Assembly (NCBI RefSeq): GCF_019264345.1
Contig: NZ_JAHVAO010000001.1
Span: forward strand, 620,001-684,000
Length of the DNA stretch: 64,000 bases
From: Marinobacter arenosus
GTDB lineage: Bacteria; Pseudomonadota; Gammaproteobacteria; Pseudomonadales; Oleiphilaceae
Direction: 5' to 3'
Both the position numbers and the translations under genes were made by a program. Numbering within the stretch: the first letter of the stretch is position 1; the number at the start of each line of letters is the position of its first letter. Below, piece after piece: positions 28,793-37,723 of the stretch. Below the pieces are notes generated by a model that worked only from the letters and a program-made list of their open reading frames with translations, did not search any database and was not told the DNA's origin.

Positions 28793-29061
28793 AATACTGT
28801 TCAAAAGTTCCAACATAGAACCACCAGACACGCCTTTGCTTATGGAAACACAGCCACACCATCAATTTCCTTATGGTAACTTTTGTTTAATAGTGAAGAA
28901 AAATTAACGACTAAAGCCAAAACAGCCTTACTGAACAGGGTTTCCGTACAGAGTTTCTTAAAAACAGAAGGTTATATAAACCCGTCTCTTAGACGACTCA
29001 GGCAGTGAGAGTTTTATTGTCTGAAAACGACAGAACGAATAATTAAAGTTGCGACGTAAAC

Positions 29062-29077
29062 CGGGAAATTTATTGCT
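29062..29077 (+). promoter_or_regulatory. Candidate sigma-54 (-24/-12) promoter for the secreted lyase-like gene
   Basis: CGGGAAATTTATTGCT has GG (29063-29064) and GC (29075-29076) exactly 10 bases apart, with the TTGC core intact and the -24 side weaker than consensus. The gene start at 29179 would give a leader of about 90 bases. The same kind of element precedes both PEP-CTERM genes. Read by eye; competing with the TATAAT hexamer nearby. Confidence 0.4.
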
Positions 29078-29097
29078 CTGGCTAAAGGACAATCAGC

Positions 29098-29103
29098 TAT
29101 AAT
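29098..29103 (+). promoter_or_regulatory. TATAAT hexamer, candidate sigma-70 -10 box
   Basis: A perfect TATAAT lies 75 bases before the lyase-like gene. The best -35 in range, TTGCTC (29073-29078), is weak and the spacer is 19 bases, so either this is a poor sigma-70 promoter or the hexamer is fortuitous. Confidence 0.35.
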
Positions 29104-29178
29104 TGTTCCAACGTCAAACCGCGTTTCTGCCTCCGCATCAGACACGCCTTCCAAGTCCGCAACATGGAGAAAGTTAAC

Positions 29179-30051
29179 ATGAAACACTCCAATGTTTTGG
29201 TCAGAGCAACCGCACTTTCGCTGCTCGTGGCCCTATCCCTTCCCGCTCATTCCTGGACACGAGCTTTGACATTCGAGCAAGGTGCGGTCGGTTCCAAAGC
29301 GCAGAGCGACGGTGACCAGGATTTCGATGACGCCGCCGGTGGATCCTATATTACTGACGAGCGCGTTCTGACCGGAAGCAAGGCCGCTAAGCTGACTGTG
29401 ACCGGAGGCTCTACGGCCTTTGGGGAATGGGGAGGAATCATCAATTACCCGGAACTGTTAAGAAAGGGCGATGAGGTCTGGTTCAGCGTCAACACCTTTT
29501 TCCCAGAGGGATTCAACTACGATTCAACTGGCGGAGGCGGTCACCTGAAATTTCTCAGGATTCATGCACAGAAGAGTGATGGTTCCAACTCCGGCTACAA
29601 CGATTGGTATATGAACCCGGAAGCATCCACCGTGCCGCACAAGTTTATTTACGAAGGACAGCAACAATGGTTTGAGTTTGGAGCGCCGTCGGATGAGGTT
29701 CAACGAGGACGTTGGGAAACCTACGAGATGTATATCAAGTTTGATAATGTTCCCGTCGACCAAGGAGGAACCGCCATTGTTCGGGTATGGAAGGACGGAA
29801 GGCTACTCCGGGAAATCACCGGGGCTGAGACGCTAAACAGCTCATCCGACACGTCTGACAGGGCTCACCTTTTCACATACTGGAATGGCGCTGCGCCAAA
29901 GACCCAGTTCATGTATGTGGACGATATTGTGGTTACGTCGGATACTCCCTCCAACCGGGACGCTAGCGGCAATCCAATGGTTGGCGGTGCCAGCAGCGGT
30001 GGCGGGGCGCCTGGTGTGCGCCCAGCGGCACCACAGCTCAACGTGGAATAG
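29179..30051 (+). CDS. Secreted concanavalin-like protein, probable polysaccharide lyase
   Basis: About 290 residues with a Sec signal peptide ending near LPAHSW. The body is rich in aromatic beta-strands (GEWGGIINYPELL, HLKFLRIHAQ, GRWETYEMYIKFD, QFMYVDDIVVTSD), the pattern of jelly-roll (concanavalin A-like) polysaccharide lyases of the heparin lyase I type. A Gly/Ser/Pro-rich tail of about 35 residues follows. An ATG at 29164 is in frame but lacks a ribosome site; GGAG precedes the ATG at 29179. Exopolysaccharide loci often carry such a lyase to trim or release the polymer in the periplasm. The catalytic residues cannot be fixed by eye, so a purely binding role is possible. Confidence 0.65.
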   Translation: MKHSNVLVRATALSLLVALSLPAHSWTRALTFEQGAVGSKAQSDGDQDFDDAAGGSYITDERVLTGSKAAKLTVTGGSTAFGEWGGIINYPELLRKGDEVWFSVNTFFPEGFNYDSTGGGGHLKFLRIHAQKSDGSNSGYNDWYMNPEASTVPHKFIYEGQQQWFEFGAPSDEVQRGRWETYEMYIKFDNVPVDQGGTAIVRVWKDGRLLREITGAETLNSSSDTSDRAHLFTYWNGAAPKTQFMYVDDIVVTSDTPSNRDASGNPMVGGASSGGGAPGVRPAAPQLNVE

Positions 30052-30073
30052 ATCATTTCTAGAAGGTATTCTT

Positions 30074-31063
30074 ATGACCCCCACGATCAGGGATGATGCA
30101 GTCTGGGTGACATGGGAGCGGCAAACCAGGAACCGCTCAGCAAGTGATTATTTTAACGTTCCGCTTTACGAGGTAATTGAAGAAGGCCCCGGTCGCGCTT
30201 CGCGGTATTTAAAGAGCGCCGTCCGAACCCTCGCTATTGTGGGACAACAAAAACCACGCTATCTCTTTGCTCAGAACCCTTCCATTGTTCTGGCGCTACT
30301 CGCCATTGCTCTTAAACCATGGCGAGGAGTCAAAGTAATCATCGACGCTCACAACGCCGGAATTCACGGGCCCGAAAACGGTGGTAGGTTTCTGCCGAGG
30401 ATAAACAGATTTATTATCCGAAAGGCTGACGCCGTTATCGTCACAAACTCGGAATTGGCCGAATTCATCACCAAGTGTGGCGGCAATCCGATCATTCTGC
30501 CCGACCCTCTTCCCAACCTTGAGAGGAAAATGTTTCCGGCGGAGCGCGGTGGGCCAAAGAAACTAAAAGCATTCTGTATTACCTCTTGGAGCGAAGACGA
30601 ACCCTACCAAGAAATCCTTGAGGCGGCCTCTGCTTTTACTGATGAGGTCCAGTTCTTTTTTTCGGGAAACCATAAGAAAGTCAGATCGTTGCGTAACAAC
30701 ACCATTCCATGCAATGTCAATCTTCTCGGTTTCATCGACGAAAACGCTTTCCACCACCACCTGTTTTCCGCAGATTTCTGTATCGATATGACCAAGCGGG
30801 CGGATTGCATGGTGTGCGGAGCGTACGAAAGTATTTCCGCAGAGAAACCAGTGATTCTTTCGGATACGCCAGTTCAAAGGCAATATTTCTCAAAGGGCGC
30901 TGTTTTTAGCCGGAACACAGCGCAAGATATAAAGCAGGCGATCAATCAAATGGTAAACAGCATTGAGTTCATGCGCCGCGACGCCATTGATCTGAAAAAA
31001 GAAATACTCGAAAAGGAAACTAGCCAGAGAACCGTATTAATCTCCCAGATTCAACAACTATAG
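30074..31063 (+). CDS. Glycosyltransferase family 4-like protein
   Basis: A 329-residue GT-B-like glycosyltransferase. The frame is open further upstream, overlapping the lyase gene, but AGAAGG lies 7 bases before the ATG at 30074, which is taken as the start. Features: VIIDAHNAGIHGPENGG, KADAVIVTNSEL, and CGAYESISAEKPVILSDTP, the donor-binding region of the GT4 clan. The N-terminal domain is shorter than in typical GT4 proteins. It follows the secreted lyase-like gene by 22 bases. Donor unknown. Confidence 0.75.
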   Translation: MTPTIRDDAVWVTWERQTRNRSASDYFNVPLYEVIEEGPGRASRYLKSAVRTLAIVGQQKPRYLFAQNPSIVLALLAIALKPWRGVKVIIDAHNAGIHGPENGGRFLPRINRFIIRKADAVIVTNSELAEFITKCGGNPIILPDPLPNLERKMFPAERGGPKKLKAFCITSWSEDEPYQEILEAASAFTDEVQFFFSGNHKKVRSLRNNTIPCNVNLLGFIDENAFHHHLFSADFCIDMTKRADCMVCGAYESISAEKPVILSDTPVQRQYFSKGAVFSRNTAQDIKQAINQMVNSIEFMRRDAIDLKKEILEKETSQRTVLISQIQQL

Positions 31064-31121
31064 TTTCGGATCATGCTGATCATAGGGCATCCCGACGTTA
31101 GTGATCTGTACATTGCCGAGT

Positions 31122-32468
31122 CTAGACCCGCCTCAGTTCCTTTCCTTCGCTTTCCTGCCCAAGCCGATGCATTTTTTTCTTGCGACGGCTTGGGACCAAA
31201 ACTTCCGAAAAAACGATATTACTCGCGCATACGAACAGAGCAAAATGGATCCAGAGGAATGGATAATACACCACAGAGACAAACTGGCCGGCAACAACAA
31301 AGCCAATCACAGATATATTCAAATATGAAAAGATCGTTGTAAAAAAACTACTCTCTGCGTTTTTTTTCAACATCTTCGCCACTTTCCTCGTTCTCAATAA
31401 AGCATAGGAAATCATCACCAAATAAAGTAACAATGCGGGATATCCAAGATCCGCCCCAACTTGTATAAAGATATTATGAGGGAGTTCGGCCGATTCGTAT
31501 AACATATCCTCGTAATAGGCGCGCTCATAAAATGGGACATAGTTAAAGTAACCTACACCAAGCCCTGGGTGCCGGTTCATCATATCTATGCCGTTTTCCC
31601 AATATAGGAGCCTCTGAATCGAGGTTCTATCATCGCCTGCCACCTGAAACCGATCTTTCTGCTCTTGAGGCAAAACGGCCCAAAGAAGGGATAGGACGAC
31701 TGCACACGAAACCAAAACCTTTGGCCTGAAAAGGGATCTGGAATTAAGAACTATCAATTGAACAAGCAGCGCAAGCTGCGCGCCCCGAGAACTCGCGCCA
31801 AGAATGACCATCATTGCCGTAAACGGCATTAATAAAAGAATAAAATATTTAGCCTTACTAACATGCGGCTTCAAATAAAGAGCAAATGCCCAGGCAATAG
31901 GCCAGAAAACCAGCATTTGAATGGCGAGCTCTCCAGAGTTCTGAAAAAAGCCCGGCGGCCCACTCAACCCCCAATCAGTAAACGCAAAGCCACGCTTCGC
32001 CCATGTTATCGAAAGCGACAGCGATAGTTTGAAAGTTGCCAAAAAGAAAATACAAATAAATATAAAAAACCGTTTTTCGGTATTTACTATACTAATAATA
32101 AGAAAATATATAACAAGCCAGGTATAAAAGTTTTCCAGCCGCTCAAAAGCGAACGATGGCCAGTAGGCAAAGGCGCTTGATAGTAGAATTATAATAAAGA
32201 AAAGTATGAGCCAGATGTTTATAGGTGACGAAACCCATTTTACACTCTTGTCGTTAAAGCACCCTATGAACGCTCCAAGCACTGCTAACTGTGTCCAGGG
32301 AAGAAAGTCGAGAAAGGGATAAATCGACTGCGGTCTTACGTATTCCAGAAACAGGTAAGCGCAGATCATCCAGAAGGCCAGTGATTCAGTTTTGAAATGA
32401 CGCCACATGGCTCCGATGTTGAGCTGATAAAACTCCTGAAGACTGACCTCCTTGCGCTTTTTAATCAC
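31122..32468 (-). CDS. O-antigen ligase/polymerase-like protein, exosortase-A-associated O-glycosylation ligase type
   Basis: A 448-residue polytopic membrane protein of the Wzy/WaaL class. The N-terminal pattern with EYVRPQSIYPFLDFLPW matches the putative O-glycosylation ligase of exosortase-A systems, and a periplasmic loop of about 60 residues contains the HPGLGVGYFNYV motif common to O-antigen ligases. Such proteins polymerise repeat units or transfer glycan to protein. GTG start with GAGGA upstream, overlapping the phosphatase gene by 8 bases. The coding sequence is A+T-rich like the flippase. Whether it is the polymerase or a ligase for PEP-CTERM proteins is not resolved. Confidence 0.8.
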   Translation of the reverse strand: MIKKRKEVSLQEFYQLNIGAMWRHFKTESLAFWMICAYLFLEYVRPQSIYPFLDFLPWTQLAVLGAFIGCFNDKSVKWVSSPINIWLILFFIIILLSSAFAYWPSFAFERLENFYTWLVIYFLIISIVNTEKRFFIFICIFFLATFKLSLSLSITWAKRGFAFTDWGLSGPPGFFQNSGELAIQMLVFWPIAWAFALYLKPHVSKAKYFILLLMPFTAMMVILGASSRGAQLALLVQLIVLNSRSLFRPKVLVSCAVVLSLLWAVLPQEQKDRFQVAGDDRTSIQRLLYWENGIDMMNRHPGLGVGYFNYVPFYERAYYEDMLYESAELPHNIFIQVGADLGYPALLLYLVMISYALLRTRKVAKMLKKNAESSFFTTIFSYLNISVIGFVVAGQFVSVVYYPFLWIHFALFVCASNIVFSEVLVPSRRKKKMHRLGQESEGKELRRV

Positions 32469-32997
32469 AGATTTTCCTCACGGCTTCCATGATCTTTTGC
32501 TCACAGTTGGCAAAAAACTCGGAACTGCAATTGAATGGATCGTGAATATAAGGAGTCGGTCGTCTGCAATAGTGTCCAGCCAAGGCCAGAGAATAGGCGT
32601 TGCCAATTTTCTCCTGAAAAGAGGTGATATGGGTGGGTTCCATCAGAACGATCAGATCAGTATCCCGGAACTCAAAATTCCGAACGTTGACTGTCTGATG
32701 GTCATCCAGAGTTAAACCACGTTTTCGGGCGAGCTCTCTTGCCCTTGGGTCCGCTGGATGGCCATCGGTGCAATCCAGCCCACAAGACCTTGCGTCACGG
32801 CCGAGGCTTCTTGCGTATACCTCAGCAAGTGGGCTTCTGCATATGTTTCCGCTGCAAACGAAGACGACGCGCTGATCTGTTCCGGGAATCAAAGCGGGAA
32901 AACGGCGATAGGCTCCTATTTGGGCAAGAAGCCAATATCCAAGGAATCGAACGAAACCATTTCTCGACCCAAACCGCTCATACACCAACCGGTTCAC
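32461..32997 (-). CDS. Low-molecular-weight protein tyrosine phosphatase
   Basis: A 178-residue LMW-PTP (Wzb/Etp-like). The P-loop is C48-S-G-N-I-C-R54-S55, and the general acid lies in IHDPF near residue 155. An N-terminal extension of about 40 residues precedes the catalytic core, which is longer than in Wzb. GTG start with AAGGAG 8 bases upstream. These phosphatases dephosphorylate bacterial tyrosine kinases that control polymer length. In this locus the only BY-kinase-like protein lacks its Walker lysine, so the substrate may be another protein. Overlaps the downstream ligase gene by 8 bases. Confidence 0.88.
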   Translation of the reverse strand: MNRLVYERFGSRNGFVRFLGYWLLAQIGAYRRFPALIPGTDQRVVFVCSGNICRSPLAEVYARSLGRDARSCGLDCTDGHPADPRARELARKRGLTLDDHQTVNVRNFEFRDTDLIVLMEPTHITSFQEKIGNAYSLALAGHYCRRPTPYIHDPFNCSSEFFANCEQKIMEAVRKICD

Positions 32998-33236
32998 CAG
33001 ATAATCTCCTTATTTCCGTGTGAAAGTCCCTGAAAGTCAGTTGTAAGTCGTATCATGCCATACCTCAACTAATCAGCGTAAAAGGTCTTGAGAAAACCAA
33101 CCGAAAAACTCCAGCTCGCATTACGAAACGGACGGATCACGCCGGGAGGCCTGGTCCTAATAGTATTCGACGCCATTATCAATGATAATATAGACCCGCA
33201 TCGTGAGCTTGGTACCAACAAAGGACGTTGCTATCC

Positions 33237-34412
33237 ATGGAATCCAGAATATTGGTGCTTGATGGGAACCAGCGGGCATCTCTTGCAGCGGTGAGGTCAC
33301 TCGGGGCCAGAGACTTGTGGGTGGCTGTCGGGGAAAGCTCCGCAACTTCAATGGCTGGTTTGTCCCGTTATTGCAGCAGAATGGTCTCCTATCCGGACCC
33401 GTGCGGGTCACCCCGCCTGTTTTTCAAGGCTCTGTTGGAGCTCATCGAAAAACACGATATCTCGTTCCTTCTCCCCATTACCGAGGCAACGACGTACGCC
33501 CTGCTTCTGTATCGCGAAGAGCTGCCAGACAGCGTAACCCTACCCTTTCCCAGCACAGAGGCAGTCGAGCAACTTGCGAATAAGAACGAGCTCTTCAGAT
33601 TCGCTGCAAATATCGGAGTCCCTATTCCCAGCACCTCTTTTTGTGACAACGTTGATGAAGGATTGAGAAAACTGGAGGGGATAGATCGTTTCCCCATTGT
33701 TTTAAAGCCTTTCAAATCAAAAATTCTGGAAAACGACAGCATCACTTCAACCAGAGTTCTTATCGCCGATTCCGCGGAAGACGCTCGAGCCCTACTAAAG
33801 TCCCACACATTTTTTTCACATCCGTTCACCATTCAGTCTTTTATAGAAGGCACTGGTCAGGGCGTGTTTGCCCTTTTCCACCAAGGGAAAGCGGTATGTT
33901 ATTTCTCGCATCGCAGGCTCCGCGAAAAGCCGCCCGGAGGTGGTGTGAGCGTCTTGAGCGAGTCCGCCCCATTGGACGATTCGTTGAGGGTATCCGCCGA
34001 GAAACTCCTGGAAAGTGTCGGCTGGCATGGCGTAGCAATGGTGGAGTTCCGGGTCGACCACAACGGCACGGGCTACTTGATGGAAGTTAACCCTCGATTC
34101 TGGGGCTCCCTTCAACTGGCCATTGATTCGGGTATCGACTTTCCCTGGTGGCTGTACCTGGTTTGTACGAACAAGCGCCCCCCGGAAGTCGTATGGCGAC
34201 ACAGGCGGGTAAGGTGGATACTTGGGGATCTGGATAGGCTTTTCATAGTTCTGAAATCGCCTACGTCCAAATACTCTGCCAGAGAGAAGCTGATTGAGAT
34301 CTTTCGATTCTTGAAGCCTGGCGCTCGAACCAGGCATGAGGTGAATCGCTGGAATGATCTCAAGCCATTCTGGTTTGAGCTAAAACAGTACGTTCGCGCC
34401 TTGAGGGGATGA
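33237..34412 (+). CDS. ATP-grasp enzyme (first of a pair)
   Basis: A 391-residue ATP-grasp protein. It shows an N-terminal Rossmann-like part (ILVLDGNQRASLAAVRSLG), an ATP-binding middle with FPIVLKPFKSKI and TIQSFIEGTGQG, and the metal site VEFRVDHNGTGYLMEVNPRF. ATP-grasp ligases join a carboxylate, activated as acyl phosphate, to an amine or thiol. A TTG nine bases earlier is in frame, but AAGGA lies 11 bases before the ATG at 33237. It overlaps the second ATP-grasp gene by 4 bases, so the two are coupled. Substrate unknown; an amino-acid amide on a sugar acid is one possibility. Confidence 0.82.
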   Translation: MESRILVLDGNQRASLAAVRSLGARDLWVAVGESSATSMAGLSRYCSRMVSYPDPCGSPRLFFKALLELIEKHDISFLLPITEATTYALLLYREELPDSVTLPFPSTEAVEQLANKNELFRFAANIGVPIPSTSFCDNVDEGLRKLEGIDRFPIVLKPFKSKILENDSITSTRVLIADSAEDARALLKSHTFFSHPFTIQSFIEGTGQGVFALFHQGKAVCYFSHRRLREKPPGGGVSVLSESAPLDDSLRVSAEKLLESVGWHGVAMVEFRVDHNGTGYLMEVNPRFWGSLQLAIDSGIDFPWWLYLVCTNKRPPEVVWRHRRVRWILGDLDRLFIVLKSPTSKYSAREKLIEIFRFLKPGARTRHEVNRWNDLKPFWFELKQYVRALRG

Positions 34413-35590
34413 CAATATCCATGGGGTCACCCTACGTCATTATTCTTGCTAACGGACTCAACGGTCTCGGTGCGATACGATCGGCCGCCCACGCCGGGCT
34501 CAAATCCTATACCTTGATCACCAAACATTCAGACCTTAGTACCTATAGCCGCTTCAGTGAAAGAACCTTTGTGTTGCCGGCTTCCCCCTCTCTGGGTGAC
34601 ATCAGGCCAATTCTCGACCAGTTGTTCATCGACGAGTCCGGCCCCGGCGTTTTGCTGGCCTGCTCGGACAGCTCTGCCGAATTACTTGGAGAACTCAAGA
34701 GCGAAGGCTATGCAAAACAACACCTCATTGTCCCAACAGCGGAAACAACCCGGATACTGAACGACAAGAAATTTGAATGTAAGGCAATGGAAAATGGCGA
34801 GATTTCTCTGCCCAAAACTTACTACGAGCTCACCGATGACGCCCCCCAGTCCTTCCCCTTGATTATTAAGCCCCGCACGTTCAGGGATTACCGGATACTG
34901 GGCGCCAAAAACGTTATTCTTTATTCAGAGGTGGAATTAGATAACTTCCGAACCCGCTTCAAAGGCTACATGGAACGGTTCATTGGGCAGGAAGTGATTC
35001 AGGGTAACGACGACAACCTTTGGGTCTGCAACGTCACCTTCAATCAGCAGAAGGAAATGAGCGCCTGCTTTGTCTTTCAGCGACTGGGGACGATGCCGTC
35101 ACACTATGGCGTTACCTCGCTGGCTATCAGCAGAGAAAACAAAGAGCTCCGCGAGGAATGCGAAAAGATCGGGAAGGCATTGAATTACTGCGGGCCGGCC
35201 ATGATCGAATTCAAGAGAGACCCCGTTTCCGGACGGTACTTCTACATCGAAACCAATCCTCGCCTGGGCATGTGCAACTGGTTCGATACACGCTGTGGTA
35301 TCAACAACATACTTGCCTGCGCTCAAGTTGCCTATGGCGAAAAAGTAGCATTTGGCTCGCAGCGCAATAACCTGGTGTACTGGAATTTTTTCGGTGATTT
35401 GATTGCCAGGCTGGAGGACAGAGAAAATCTCCTCTCAATCTTTTTCCTGTACCTGAGGTTGCTCCTACGCCCCAGGGTTGGCGCACTGTTCTATTGGAAG
35501 GATCCAATCCCGGCCTGCAAATATTCATGGGACGCTATCAAGAACATCTCGCGCAGAGCCGAAAAGAAGCTACGCAGGAAGTTTAGCTAA
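34409..35590 (+). CDS. ATP-grasp enzyme (second of a pair)
   Basis: A 393-residue ATP-grasp protein related to but clearly different from its upstream partner. Features: VIILANGLNGLGAIRSAAHAG, FPLIIKPRTFRDYRI, MERFIGQEVIQGND and MIEFKRDP...YFYIETNPRLG. The C-terminal segment is basic (RRAEKKLRRKFS). It starts with ATGA overlap to the first ATP-grasp gene and its 3' end overlaps the convergent deacetylase gene by 21 bases. The pair may act in sequence on one substrate, or as a heteromer; there is no direct evidence for either. Confidence 0.82.
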   Translation: MTISMGSPYVIILANGLNGLGAIRSAAHAGLKSYTLITKHSDLSTYSRFSERTFVLPASPSLGDIRPILDQLFIDESGPGVLLACSDSSAELLGELKSEGYAKQHLIVPTAETTRILNDKKFECKAMENGEISLPKTYYELTDDAPQSFPLIIKPRTFRDYRILGAKNVILYSEVELDNFRTRFKGYMERFIGQEVIQGNDDNLWVCNVTFNQQKEMSACFVFQRLGTMPSHYGVTSLAISRENKELREECEKIGKALNYCGPAMIEFKRDPVSGRYFYIETNPRLGMCNWFDTRCGINNILACAQVAYGEKVAFGSQRNNLVYWNFFGDLIARLEDRENLLSIFFLYLRLLLRPRVGALFYWKDPIPACKYSWDAIKNISRRAEKKLRRKFS

Positions 35591-36598
35591 TCCGCGCACC
35601 TTCATCTTGAAAGCTTCAAACCTGTTCACAATCTGGCGAAAATCATCGAAATCGCATGGTAAGGAGAATCTGGGCAATTCGAGACTATTCCGATCCGCCC
35701 GAACATAACCGGGAATGGTGTTAAACGCCAGCTTTATTCCGGATCTTTGGAGCCGTTCAATATCGAGCTGATCATAGTCGGACCGACGTCCGGTAGGGTA
35801 TGCAAAAATATCCGGTAGGTAATCTAGTTCCGCCTCTACCCGTCGAATCGACATCTCTATCTCGGACTGTTTCTCGTCAACAGACAACGTTGAAAGGATT
35901 CGATGAGTACAAGTATGCGGGTACACGCCGTGTCCTGCATCCCGCAGAGTTCGCGCATCGCTCCAGGACATCGGCCGGTAGCTTGTGGGAATCTCATGTG
36001 GATATTCAACGCCGAGCGCCGGATAAAGGCCCTTTTCTAGCCATGCATAGAGATCACTTTGGCTTTCCTTCTTTAACGTGCTTCGAAGACTATAAACAAC
36101 GTCGCCGATGTCATCGTGCCGAAGATTAATCGTTAACTCCTTTCCGGAAGGAAGCCTTAAATCGATCACCTCTTTCTTGGAGCGGTGAAGTGCATATGCG
36201 ACTTGATCGTCCCATGGCCAGAGGTTGCGATCCAGAAAGCCTGTAATCACAAAAAAATTCAGACTATAACCGAACTCCTTGAACACTCGGGCAGCAATAT
36301 CGTGGTGATCAAAGAATCCATCGTCGATGGTGAACATGACGGACTTTGAAGGAAGTGGTTTGTGGTGATCAAACGCCGCCCGGAGATCATCCATGGAAAG
36401 GACCCGATATCCATTCCTGGCAAGGTAGTCCAGATGGGAGCGAAGTATATCTGCGGTCATACATCCGGGTAGCCGTTCTTCCCCAAGGTCGGAGACCCTG
36501 TGGAGCATGAACACCGGGACGCTTCCCGGACAAAGAACCTGAAAAAGACCGGTTTCGCCAACTAAGTTGGCTAGCTTCAGAACGAGGTTCTTTAGCAT
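35570..36598 (-). CDS. Polysaccharide deacetylase (NodB fold)
   Basis: A 342-residue NodB-domain protein: VFMLHRV, MFTIDDGFFDH with the Asp pair, and HTCTHRIL with the metal H-x3-H. An insert of about 80 residues separates these motifs. No clear signal peptide is present, so it may act in the cytoplasm or be associated with the membrane through its N-terminal helix. Last gene of the long leftward operon that starts with the priming transferase; 6 bases separate it from the GT4 gene upstream. Its stop lies inside the end of the convergent ATP-grasp gene. Confidence 0.85.
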   Translation of the reverse strand: MLKNLVLKLANLVGETGLFQVLCPGSVPVFMLHRVSDLGEERLPGCMTADILRSHLDYLARNGYRVLSMDDLRAAFDHHKPLPSKSVMFTIDDGFFDHHDIAARVFKEFGYSLNFFVITGFLDRNLWPWDDQVAYALHRSKKEVIDLRLPSGKELTINLRHDDIGDVVYSLRSTLKKESQSDLYAWLEKGLYPALGVEYPHEIPTSYRPMSWSDARTLRDAGHGVYPHTCTHRILSTLSVDEKQSEIEMSIRRVEAELDYLPDIFAYPTGRRSDYDQLDIERLQRSGIKLAFNTIPGYVRADRNSLELPRFSLPCDFDDFRQIVNRFEAFKMKVRGLAKLPA

Positions 36599-36604
36599 CT
36601 TGCC

Positions 36605-37723
36605 CTAGCCGATGAGTTGTTGATAGAGACCACGGTACTCCTTAAGCATAGTCGCCAGACCAAACTTTTGGCCTGCAATACTGCGAGCACTGGGAACAAC
36701 CGCTTTTCGAATCTCTGTCGCTGTGAGCTTCTTTATGGCGGAGACAATGGCAGCGGGATCTCTGATGGGAATCAGGAAACCGGTTTTTCCGTCGTCAATA
36801 ATCTCCTCCGGGCCGCCGCTGCGCGTAGCAATAACCGGTACGCCGGCCATCATGGCTTCCACGGTAGAGATAGAGAAGCCCTCCGAGACAGAGGGCAGAA
36901 GAAAAATATCCGCTTGCCTGAGTATGTCGGCCACATCTTCTCGGAATCCGAGCCAGTGAATATTTGGCTCATGCGGCGCCGTGGAGATCTGACGGGTCAA
37001 CTCTTCGAATAGCCCTTTTCTTTGGTGTCCCACAACCACAAAATGAATGTCGGGATCCGATTCCGCCATGAGTATCGACGCGTTTACCAGATACTCGTAG
37101 CCCTTTGCAGGGCGAATGTTTCCGATAGAAACAACCAGGGTTGTTTCTGGCCTCAACCCCAACTCCTGCCGTAAATCGACCCTCGACTCTCCGAGAAACG
37201 GTAAATGATCCACTCCGTTATAGATGAGCTTCAGTTTGCGAGCGGGTAGATTGCTTTTGGCGGTAAGTTCTTTCTCCAGACGTTTCGAAACGCACACTAT
37301 CCTTGAAGCTCCAAGACCGATCAGAAAAAACTTGGCCTTAAGAAAACGCTCTCCGTCAGCAACGTCAACGGCTCCGTGGAACGTCGCAATCATCGGTTTT
37401 CGGCAGATTAAGGCCAACATTGCGCCATAAACATTTGAGCCCAGGAGGTGTGCGTGAATCAGTCCAATCTGCTCACTCGTAATTAAATGCCTGAGTGCGC
37501 GGATGTAACCAAGGTTAAAACTTCCCTTCGAGTCAATAAAATGGGGCGTGATCCCGATGGAACGCACCTTATCCGCGACCCATCCCTCCCCTCTTAAAAC
37601 CACCACGTTCCTCAGTTCTGTCTGCTCTAGGGCCCTGAGTAAATCGATAAAGACCGTCTCGGCCCCGCCAGGCCCCGTCGTATCGATCAAATGCAAGATG
37701 CTTCTCTCTGGCCGGGCAAGCAT
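36605..37723 (-). CDS. Glycosyltransferase family 4
   Basis: A 372-residue GT-B glycosyltransferase. N-terminal GPGGAETVFIDLLRAL, then VVSIGNIRPAKGYEYLV and PSVSEGFSISTVEAMMAGVP with the E-x7-E donor site, followed by GGPEEII. The frame is open upstream to 37771, but the ATG at 37723 overlaps the stop of the FemAB-like gene as ATGA, which is the natural start. Cytoplasmic step of exopolysaccharide repeat-unit synthesis. Donor unknown. Confidence 0.88.
   Translation of the reverse strand: MLARPERSILHLIDTTGPGGAETVFIDLLRALEQTELRNVVVLRGEGWVADKVRSIGITPHFIDSKGSFNLGYIRALRHLITSEQIGLIHAHLLGSNVYGAMLALICRKPMIATFHGAVDVADGERFLKAKFFLIGLGASRIVCVSKRLEKELTAKSNLPARKLKLIYNGVDHLPFLGESRVDLRQELGLRPETTLVVSIGNIRPAKGYEYLVNASILMAESDPDIHFVVVGHQRKGLFEELTRQISTAPHEPNIHWLGFREDVADILRQADIFLLPSVSEGFSISTVEAMMAGVPVIATRSGGPEEIIDDGKTGFLIPIRDPAAIVSAIKKLTATEIRKAVVPSARSIAGQKFGLATMLKEYRGLYQQLIG

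Larger units (their letters stand above)
28793..29178. other. Intergenic region with promoter-like elements
   Basis: 386 bases, A+T-rich, without a supported gene. Its right-hand end carries a sigma-54-like element and a perfect TATAAT hexamer, listed separately. The left part, after the flippase stop, shows no convincing rho-independent terminator. Confidence 0.6.

Noticed and set aside
29885..30073. Upstream extension of the glycosyltransferase frame into the lyase-like gene
   Set aside because: AGAAGG with proper spacing precedes the ATG at 30074, and the extension has no GT character.
33088..33294. 68-codon plus-strand frame before the ATP-grasp pair
   Set aside because: No convincing ribosome site, overlaps the supported start of the ATP-grasp gene, low-information translation.
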